Assembly (NCBI GenBank): GCA_018268675.1 | Contig: JAFDWB010000018.1 | Location: 60,534-124,533, forward strand | DNA length: 64,000 nt | Direction: 5' to 3' | Origin: Actinomycetota bacterium | GTDB lineage: Bacteria > Actinomycetota > Thermoleophilia > Solirubrobacterales > 70-9 | Part shown: positions 59,227 through 64,000 of the stretch, in pieces | How the letters are laid out: each line of letters begins with the position of its first letter | How positions within the stretch are numbered: the first letter of the stretch is position 1 | Made by a program: the position numbers and the translations under genes | Notes under the pieces: generated by a model | What the model was told of the DNA's origin: nothing | Seen by the model: only the letters and a program-made list of their open reading frames with translations | The model's database searches: none

Positions 59227-59987
59227 CCGTGGACGGGGAGCGTCGACTGCATGTCCGCCGCCGCGGCACCGGACCGGAGGTCGTCCTCGTGCACGGCTCC
59301 GTCTCCGACGCCGCGATGACCTGGGCGGAGCAGCAGCCGCTTGAGCGGGACTGGACGCTCATCTACGTCGACCGGCCCGGGTACGGCGAGGCCGCCGCCC
59401 CTGACGTCCGTGAGGATTTCGCCCTCGACGCGCCGCTCGTCGCCGCGGCGCTGGGCGACGGCGCGCACCTCGTCGGCCACTCCTACGGCGGCGTCGTCGC
59501 GCTCCTGGCCGCCGCCGAACGTCCCCAGGCGGTGCAGTCGCTGACGCTGGTCGAGCCGGCGGCCTTCGACGTCGCCCGCCGCCATCCGGCGGTCGCGGCA
59601 CTCATCGAGCAGCGCCGCGAGCTCCTCGCGACGGGACCCCAGGACCCGGAAGCCTATATGCGCGAGTTCGCCCGCCAGGTCGGCGTCGCCGCCCCGCCAT
59701 CTCCCCTGTCACCCTCCGGCCTCCGCGGCGTCCGCCTGGCCCGCGCCGCCCGTCCCGCCTGGGAGGCGACCATCCCCCTCCGACTCCTCCGTGCCGCCCG
59801 CACCCCGACCCTCGTCGTCTCCGGCGACCACAGCCGCGCCTACGACGCCGTCTGCTCCACCCTCGTCGAGGCCCTCGACGCCGAGTCCGCGACGATCCCC
59901 GGCGCCGGCCACGACGCCCAGAAGACCGGCGAGCCGTTCAACGCCGCCCTCGCCGCGTTCCTGCGCTCGGCATCCTCCGCGGGGTGA
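59223..59987 (+). CDS. Alpha/beta hydrolase
   Basis: The 254-residue hydrolase has VVLVHGSVSDAAMTW (oxyanion region, 20-34), GHSYGG with nucleophile S87 and PGAGHDAQKT with the catalytic His near the C-terminus. The acid is probably the Asp in VSGDHSRAYD. The start is GTG in GTGA after the amidase. It ends the catabolic operon; a 72-bp gap follows before ctaG. The substrate could be an ester, lactone or enol-lactone intermediate. Confidence 0.85.
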   Translation: MTVDGERRLHVRRRGTGPEVVLVHGSVSDAAMTWAEQQPLERDWTLIYVDRPGYGEAAAPDVREDFALDAPLVAAALGDGAHLVGHSYGGVVALLAAAERPQAVQSLTLVEPAAFDVARRHPAVAALIEQRRELLATGPQDPEAYMREFARQVGVAAPPSPLSPSGLRGVRLARAARPAWEATIPLRLLRAARTPTLVVSGDHSRAYDAVCSTLVEALDAESATIPGAGHDAQKTGEPFNAALAAFLRSASSAG

Positions 59988-60059
59988 CACTCCGATGGCG
60001 AGCATCGGCGCGCGTTCTAGAGGCGATCTTTAGGCTCGTGGAGTAGACCGCGCCCCGCG

Positions 60060-60977
60060 ATGCACCTCGATCTCTCCTGGGACCTCAGCCTCGGATGGAG
60101 CACGATCACCTCGATCACGCTCCCGATCCTGATCGGGGTCGCCTACTTCTACCGCGTCGGCCATCTGCGGGAGCGCGGGCGCCAGCCGAGCCTCTGGCGC
60201 CAGACAAGCTTCACGGTCGGGCTGGCGGCGATCGTGCTGCTGACGGTCGGCCCGATGGACGACCTCGCCGACAACTTCGTCTTCGGCCACATGATCCAGC
60301 ACACCCTCCTGCTGGAGGAGATCTCGCTGCTGCTGTCCCTCGGCCTCACCGGGCCGGTGCTCGGCCCGGTCCTCACCAGGCCCGGCTTCCGGCGGCTGCG
60401 GGGCCTCACCCATCCGGTCCTCGCCTTCGCGATCTGGGCGGTGGTGATGTACGGGTGGCACGCGCCGCCCGCCTACCAACTCGCCGCCGAAGACGAGGTG
60501 GTCCACCTCTGCGAGCACGCCAGCTTCGTCGCCGCCGGGGTGTTGATGTGGTTGGCGCTCCTCGGGCCCTTCCCGAAGCCCGAGTGGTTCGGCAACGGCG
60601 CCAAGGCGGTCTACGCCGGCGGGGTCCACTTCGCCAGCATGGGCCTGGCCAACACCCTGATGTGGTCGGGGACGGTCCTCTACCCCTTCTACATCGCGAG
60701 CGACCGGGCCCACGGCATCGACCCGATCACCGACCAGAGCCTCGCCGGGGTGGTGCTGATGGTGCAGAGCGCGATGCTGATGTTCGCGATCCTCGCCTGG
60801 CTGGTGCTGCGCTGGGCCCGGCAGGACACCGAACGCCAGGAGCTGATCGACCTGGCGATCGAGCGTGGGGTGGACCTCGACGAGCGCCGTGCGGGCCGGG
60901 CCGTCGCGGCCGGGCGGGCGGCGGAACTGCGTAGCCGCATCCTGTCCTCGGCCGGCCGGACGCCGAAGCCGAGTTGA
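60060..60977 (+). CDS. ctaG: Cytochrome c oxidase assembly factor CtaG (caa3-type)
   Basis: The 305-residue polytopic protein of the caa3_CtaG family has about seven hydrophobic segments, GPMDDLADNFVFGHMIQHTLL, YGWHAPPAYQLAAEDEVVHL and the His-containing ANTLMWSG region. It assists CuB-site assembly of the terminal oxidase. No strong ribosome site precedes the ATG. The stop overlaps the SCO1-like start (TTGA), pairing two copper-handling assembly genes. This is ordinary respiratory housekeeping and marks the end of the catabolic region. Confidence 0.88.
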   Translation: MHLDLSWDLSLGWSTITSITLPILIGVAYFYRVGHLRERGRQPSLWRQTSFTVGLAAIVLLTVGPMDDLADNFVFGHMIQHTLLLEEISLLLSLGLTGPVLGPVLTRPGFRRLRGLTHPVLAFAIWAVVMYGWHAPPAYQLAAEDEVVHLCEHASFVAAGVLMWLALLGPFPKPEWFGNGAKAVYAGGVHFASMGLANTLMWSGTVLYPFYIASDRAHGIDPITDQSLAGVVLMVQSAMLMFAILAWLVLRWARQDTERQELIDLAIERGVDLDERRAGRAVAAGRAAELRSRILSSAGRTPKPS

Positions 60978-61774
60978 AGCTCACCGGAGACCACAGGTCG
61001 CAGGCAGCCGCCTTCGCGGCGATCCTCGTGGTTCTCCTGGCCGTCGCGGTGGCCGGGTGCGGAGGGTCGTCGGGCGGAACCGGCGCGCCGGCGCGGGAGT
61101 CGGCCCCAAACTACGGGACGCTGATCGACCAGCCGGTGCCGGCCGCGCTCGACAAGCTGCCGATGACGAACCAGCACGGCGAAACGGTCACCCTCGGCGG
61201 CTTCAGGGGAAAGACCGTGATGCTGGTCCCGTTCCTCACCCTGTGCGCCGACATCTGCCCCTTCACGACCGGCATCCTCGGCCAGGTCGAACGGTCGCTG
61301 AAGGCCGACCACGCCGCCTCCAAGGTGGAGATCGTCGAGCTCTCGGTCGACCCTCACCGCGACACCGTCGCCCGCCTGGCCGCCTACGCGAGGCTCACCC
61401 ACGCGGGTTGGCAGCTGGTCAGGACGAGCCCCGCCGACCTGGCGAAGCTCCAAGAATTCTTCAAGTTCACCTACATCAAGGTCCCCGCGGGCGATCCGCC
61501 CTCGATCGATTGGATGACGGGCAAGCCCCTCACCTACGACATCGACCACTCCGACAACTACTTCGTGATCGACCCGCACGGCAGGGAGCGGATCGTCGAG
61601 GACGCGGCGCCGGACTACACCGGCAAGCTCAACCCGAAGCTCCAGAGGTTCCTCAGCGCCGAAGGCCGCAAGCATCAGAAGCACCCGCCGCAGCCCGACT
61701 GGACGACGGCGGACGCCCTGGCGGCCCTCGGCCACGTCATGCGACGGGAACTTCCGACTGCGGCCGGCCCATAG
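60974..61774 (+). CDS. SCO1/SenC-family copper-delivery lipoprotein
   Basis: The 266-residue protein has a signal with lipobox AVAGC (C29), a thioredoxin-like SCO domain with copper ligands C91 and C95 (CADICPFTTG), SVDPHRDT, and a candidate third ligand H192 (DIDHSDNYFVIDP). SCO1 proteins load CuA of cytochrome oxidase. The start is TTG in TTGA overlapping ctaG; no better start exists. The insertion GDPPSIDWMTGKPLTYDI before the His is typical of some actinobacterial versions. Confidence 0.9.
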   Translation: MKLTGDHRSQAAAFAAILVVLLAVAVAGCGGSSGGTGAPARESAPNYGTLIDQPVPAALDKLPMTNQHGETVTLGGFRGKTVMLVPFLTLCADICPFTTGILGQVERSLKADHAASKVEIVELSVDPHRDTVARLAAYARLTHAGWQLVRTSPADLAKLQEFFKFTYIKVPAGDPPSIDWMTGKPLTYDIDHSDNYFVIDPHGRERIVEDAAPDYTGKLNPKLQRFLSAEGRKHQKHPPQPDWTTADALAALGHVMRRELPTAAGP

Positions 61775-61943
61775 GTCTCGATCGGGGACCATTTGCCGGT
61801 GGTGACCCGCTCCGGGTCCCAGCGCGGTAGTGGGGCACGAAATGGGGCACGAAGTCCTACGTAGCCCAGCCGATCTGAGCCGAGCCCGATTTGCCGAAGG
61901 CTGCCTGAAATCCAGCCCCCACATAGCTCGGCATAGCCCACGG

Positions 61944-61992
61944 CTCGGGCTCATAACCCGAAGGTCGCAGGTTCGAATCCTGCCCCCGCTAT
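61944..61992 (+). repeat. 49-bp direct repeat, copy 1: 3' half of tRNA-Met (CAT)
   Basis: The sequence folds as a tRNA 3' half. The anticodon arm is TCGGG, CTCATAA, CCCGA (61945-61961) with anticodon CAT. The T arm is GCAGG, TTCGAAT, CCTGC (61967-61983), followed by acceptor strand CCCCGCT and A73 (61991). The complementary AGCGGGG and a proper D arm are missing upstream, so it is not an intact tRNA gene. It is identical over 49 bp to 63891-63939. The upstream 25 bases of both copies share CATAGCTC and CATAGCCC. This is the signature of a tRNA-overlapping attachment site. Confidence 0.8.
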
Positions 61993-61995
61993 TTC

Positions 61996-62024
61996 ACGAA
62001 GCCCGCTTGTTAAGCGGGCTTCGT
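61996..62024 (+). terminator. Rho-independent terminator-like hairpin after tRNA copy 1
   Basis: ACGAAGCCCGCTT, loop GTT and AAGCGGGCTTCGT form a perfect 13-bp stem, followed by CGTTTC. It sits 4 bases after the tRNA discriminator base. Confidence 0.75.
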
Positions 62025-62139
62025 CGTTTCCGGGGTGCGCCGAAGGGGCGCGAAATGGGTGGTGGGGCATGGTGTGGCGCACGACCAGGATGAAAGCCGA
62101 GGTCTCGCTGGCCGTCGACATGCCGGGGACGCTTGATCC

Positions 62140-62334
62140 ATGACGGCCAGGGAGAAATTGCTCCGCGAGATCCTCGACCTCGACGAGGCCGAGGCTGCGC
62201 GCGCCCAGATCGTGATCTCCGACGAGTCTGTCGAGGAGACGGCATCGCTGCCGGCGGGATGGGGCGAGACGCTCACCGGTGAGCCGATGCCGAACGTGGT
62301 TGCCGCCGTCCGGCGCTCCCGCGAGTCGCGCTGA
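62140..62334 (+). CDS. Small antitoxin-like protein (VapB-like)
   Basis: The 64-residue, mostly helical and acidic protein (MTAREKLLREILDLDEAEAA) ends in a basic, Arg-rich tail. The family is not certain, but its position 2 bases before a frameshifted PIN gene (vapC) makes an antitoxin likely. No strong ribosome site is visible. With the toxin broken, it may be an orphan. Confidence 0.55.
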   Translation: MTAREKLLREILDLDEAEAARAQIVISDESVEETASLPAGWGETLTGEPMPNVVAAVRRSRESR

Positions 62335-62336
62335 GC

Positions 62337-62751
62337 ATGCTGGTCGCTGATGCGAGCCTGTCGTCGAGCTCGCGCTCGACCGAATCGGCGAGCGGGCGAG
62401 CGCGGACCTAGATCGCGGCGGTGAGTTGATTGCGTCGCCACTTCTCTGGAGCGAGGTGCCGTCGGTGCTCCACGAGATCGCGTTCCGCGGCGAAATCTCA
62501 AATGCCCTCGCAGAGCTCGCGCTACAGCGCTTCCTCTCGGGCCGGCTGTCGATCAAAGAGAGTCGTCCAGACGGTCACCCGCTGCGGCCTGGGCGATCGC
62601 CGAGGAATTCGGATGGGCGAAGACCTACGACGCCGAGTACGTCGCACTCGCGAAGAGCGAGGGTTGCCGCCTCGTCACTCTCGACGGCAGACTGCGGCGA
62701 GGAACGGATCGACTCGGCTTCGTGGCCACACCGGCCGAGCTCTCCCATTAA
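62337..62751 (+). pseudogene. Frameshifted vapC (PIN-domain toxin)
   Basis: Joining three frames gives a PIN-domain protein: MLVADASL, then VELALDRIGERASADLDR... SPLLWSEVPSVLHEIAF, then AWAIAEEFGWAKTYDAEYVA, CRLVTLDGRLRRGTDRLGF ending ATPAELSH. One shift lies near 62360 (a missing base after AGCCTG) and another near 62570-62595 (an extra base would restore TRAAW). The acidic residues of the PIN site are still readable across the frames. Its TAA overlaps the TTA-encoded stop of the convergent TetR-like fragment. Confidence 0.75.
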
Positions 62752-63017
62752 GCGGACCAGCGACTCACTTCCGGGAGCAGTTCGAGACAGCCGTTCTCCG
62801 GGTTGTAGGCGCGGAACTCGTTGCGCGGACCGGTGAACAAGTCGCGGGGAACGGGCGGCGCCGTTGCGCCCACGTGGTGGGTCTCGAACACCCGCACGAA
62901 GCGATAGCTGCCCAGCTGCTGGTCGGCCAGCAGCTCGATCACGGCCGCCTGCACGCGGGCCCGCACCTGCGCCGATCGCCCACCCGGCCGCTTCTTGATC
63001 GCCGCTTCGTCGTCCAT
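62748..63017 (-). pseudogene. TetR-like regulator fragment
   Basis: The 89-residue minus-strand frame begins MDDEAAIKKRPGGRSAQVRA and RVQAAVIELLADQQ, which looks like the first helix of a TetR/AcrR DNA-binding domain. It then departs from the family. A related RAGV-like segment appears in another frame, suggesting frameshift and deletion. TAGAAT 7 bases before the ATG gives a leaderless-type promoter. It is divergent from the dihydrofolate-reductase-family gene, a common TetR arrangement. It could instead be a short unknown protein. Confidence 0.45.
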
Positions 63018-63024
63018 GGGCCAC

Positions 63025-63051
63025 ATTCTAAACGCGAAGAGTTGCGCTTTT
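63025..63051. promoter_or_regulatory. Promoter and possible operator between the TetR-like and DHFR-like genes
   Basis: On the minus strand TAGAAT (63030-63025) precedes the TetR-like ATG by 7 bases. Overlapping it, AAACGCGAA and GTTGCGCTTT form an imperfect inverted repeat (63030-63050). This would suit TetR-type autoregulation if the regulator were functional. Confidence 0.35.
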
Positions 63052-63170
63052 GTGGGCGACGCTGTAGGCTGGGCAAAAATCGAAGATATTCGCTTTAACG
63101 CTTGGACCATGAGCGCCGAGCCCAAGCCATCTGGCGAACTCACCCCGCGACAATCGAAGGAGGACCAACC

Positions 63171-63815
63171 ATGTCACTCGCCCGCGTCCAGAACTTCTGC
63201 ATCTCGCTCGACGGCTTCGGCACCGGTGAGGGCCAAAGCGCCGAGGCGCATTTCGGTCACGCCGGAGAGCGGCTCCACCGATGGATGTTCGCCACCCGGT
63301 GGTGGCAAGGCTCAACCAGCCAAGCCGGCGGCGGCGGGGTCGACGACACCTTTGCCCGGCAGTTCGACGCCGGGATCGGCGCCGAGATCATGGGAGCCGG
63401 GAAGTGGGGGCACCCGGGCTGGCACGAGGACCCGGAGTGGAAGGGCGCTTGGGGTCCCAATCCGCCGTTCCACACGCCGGTCTTCGTCCTCACCCACCAC
63501 CCACGAGCGTCGATCGAGATGGAAGGCGGCACGACCTTCCACTTCCTCGACGCCTCGCCTGCCGAGGCGCTCGAGGCGGCCCGCGAGGCCGCCGACGGCA
63601 AGGATGTTCGGATCGGCGGGGGCCCGAGCGTGATCCGCGAGTTCGTTGCTGCGTGGCTCGTCGACCACATGCACGTGGTCGTCGTCCCGATCGTGCTGGG
63701 ACGGGGCGTGCGGCTCTGGGATGGGCTGGAGGGCGCGGAGGAGGGCTACGAGGTCGAGGCCGCCTCCTCGCCGAGCGGAGTTACCCATGTGACGTTCACC
63801 CGCGCGGCTGCCTGA
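63171..63815 (+). CDS. Dihydrofolate reductase-family protein (RibD C-terminal type)
   Basis: The 214-residue protein has ARVQNFCISLDGFGTGEG, EIMGAGKWGHPG, PVFVLTHHPRASIEMEGGTTF and VRIGGGPSVIREFVAAWLVDHMHVVVVP in pieces, the pattern of stand-alone RibD-C/DHFR-like reductases often found next to TetR regulators. The start at 63171 follows GAAGGAGGACCAACC. It lies inside the segment flanked by the tRNA repeats and is followed by a strong hairpin. Its substrate is unknown; it is not the housekeeping folate enzyme. Confidence 0.85.
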   Translation: MSLARVQNFCISLDGFGTGEGQSAEAHFGHAGERLHRWMFATRWWQGSTSQAGGGGVDDTFARQFDAGIGAEIMGAGKWGHPGWHEDPEWKGAWGPNPPFHTPVFVLTHHPRASIEMEGGTTFHFLDASPAEALEAAREAADGKDVRIGGGPSVIREFVAAWLVDHMHVVVVPIVLGRGVRLWDGLEGAEEGYEVEAASSPSGVTHVTFTRAAA

Positions 63816-63832
63816 ACCGCCTTCGAGACCTT

Positions 63833-63863
63833 GGAAGGCCCGCACGCGGTGTGCGGGCCTTCC
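63833..63863 (+). terminator. Hairpin downstream of the DHFR-like gene
   Basis: GGAAGGCCCGCAC, loop GCGGT and GTGCGGGCCTTCC form a perfect 13-bp stem. No T tract follows, but the stability and position 18 bases past the stop suggest transcription termination. Confidence 0.6.
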
Positions 63864-63890
63864 GGACCCATAGCTCTACATAGCCCCGGC

Positions 63891-63939
63891 CTCGGGCTCA
63901 TAACCCGAAGGTCGCAGGTTCGAATCCTGCCCCCGCTAT
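63891..63939 (+). repeat. 49-bp direct repeat, copy 2: 3' half of tRNA-Met (CAT)
   Basis: It is identical to 61944-61992: anticodon arm with CAT, T arm, acceptor 3' strand CCCCGCT and A. Upstream lies CATAGCTCTACATAGCCC, similar to copy 1 but again without a matching acceptor strand or D arm. Together the copies bracket about 1.9 kb holding toxin-antitoxin remnants and a DHFR-like gene. Confidence 0.8.
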
Positions 63940-63940
63940 G

Positions 63941-63979
63941 GAGAAGGGCCCTGGAAACGGGGCTCTTCTCAATTTTTTT
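63941..63979 (+). terminator. Rho-independent terminator after tRNA copy 2
   Basis: GAGAAGGGCCC pairs with GGGCTCTTCTC (one G-T pair) around a short loop and is followed by AA and seven T residues (63973-63979), a classical intrinsic terminator placed right after the tRNA end. I see nothing else in the last 21 bases except a short GTCC/GGAC hairpin. Confidence 0.8.
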
Positions 63980-64000
63980 GGGGCCGTCCTTCCGGACGGC

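Larger units (their letters stand above)
61775..62139. other. Gap with a tRNA-derived attachment-like site
   Basis: This 365-bp stretch between the SCO1-like gene and the small antitoxin gene holds a tandem GGGGCACGAA motif (near 61832-61853), the first tRNA-Met 3' half and a terminator hairpin, detailed separately. The open frame that runs through the tRNA sequence is not credible as a gene. Confidence 0.6.

Noticed and set aside
61829..61862. Integrase C-terminal remnant encoded by the GGGGCACGAA tandem
   Set aside because: A WGTKWGTK reading is reminiscent of some integrase tails, but a stop codon immediately precedes it in that frame and nothing else of an integrase is present.
61915..61991. 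Intact tRNA-Met gene at either 49-bp repeat
   Set aside because: The anticodon and T arms are perfect, but no AGCGGGG acceptor strand and no D arm can be found at the right distance upstream of either copy.
61830..62093. 87-residue open frame running through the first tRNA repeat
   Set aside because: It translates tRNA and terminator sequence and has no ribosome site or family resemblance.

Overview
High-GC (about 70%) DNA with dense co-directional operons, frequent ATGA/GTGA/TTGA stop-start overlaps, frequent GTG and TTG starts, several leaderless-type promoters and a caa3-type CtaG. This points to an actinomycete-like chromosome; a soil Thermoleophilia/Solirubrobacterales-type organism is my best guess, but that is inference because no rRNA or marker gene is present.

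Almost the whole window (1 to about 60 kb) is one catabolic region for N-heteroaromatic compounds. Left arm (1-25.3 kb): the start of an xdhC-type gene, a class III aminotransferase and a DAO-family flavin oxidase on the minus strand; then, on the plus strand, a C-C hydrolase closely resembling 2,6-dihydroxypseudooxynicotine hydrolase, a polyamine-type ABC importer, a cupin, a PucR-type regulator, two molybdenum hydroxylases of the xanthine dehydrogenase family, a CoxG-like protein, a maleate isomerase, a 2,6-dihydroxypyridine 3-monooxygenase, a MoxR ATPase plus VWA protein pair of the CoxD/CoxE type, and an MFS transporter. This set looks like the pyridine pathway for nicotine-like compounds.

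Middle (25.3-39.7 kb): a vapBC-like module; a GntR regulator with an ABC ATPase gene, divergent from a nicotinate-type lower pathway (maleamate amidohydrolase nicF, an isopropylmalate/D-malate dehydrogenase-like gene, N-formylmaleamate deformylase nicD, 2,5-dihydroxypyridine dioxygenase nicX); a flavin reductase; FAD, FeS and CoxG-like genes of a third Mo hydroxylase without an adjacent large subunit; a RibB paralogue that has lost key residues; a saccharopine-dehydrogenase-like gene and a HyuB. A 612-bp gene-free stretch with degenerate repeats follows, then a second PucR regulator on the minus strand.

Right arm (39.9-60 kb): a luciferase-like flavin monooxygenase, HyuA, a second saccharopine-dehydrogenase-like gene, a second HyuB, the missing Mo large subunit, a complete BMP-type (nucleoside/purine-like) ABC importer, a glutamate-1-semialdehyde-aminomutase-like aminotransferase, a third HyuB, an NmrA-like protein, a tandem ferredoxin-fold protein, an amidase and an alpha/beta hydrolase. 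The substrate of this HyuA/HyuB part is not evident.

Right end (60-64 kb): ctaG and a SCO1-like gene mark a return to core respiratory genes. Then two identical 49-bp 3' halves of a tRNA-Met(CAT) gene, each followed by a terminator, flank a roughly 1.9-kb remnant island holding a VapB-like antitoxin, a frameshifted vapC, a TetR-like fragment and a dihydrofolate-reductase-family gene.

In the working model, importers bring in a pyridine compound, Mo hydroxylases hydroxylate the ring, hydroxypyridines are cleaved by the DHPH or NicX routes, and maleamate, maleate and fumarate feed central metabolism. PucR and GntR regulators control the units. All substrate assignments are by family resemblance recalled from memory, not by a search.
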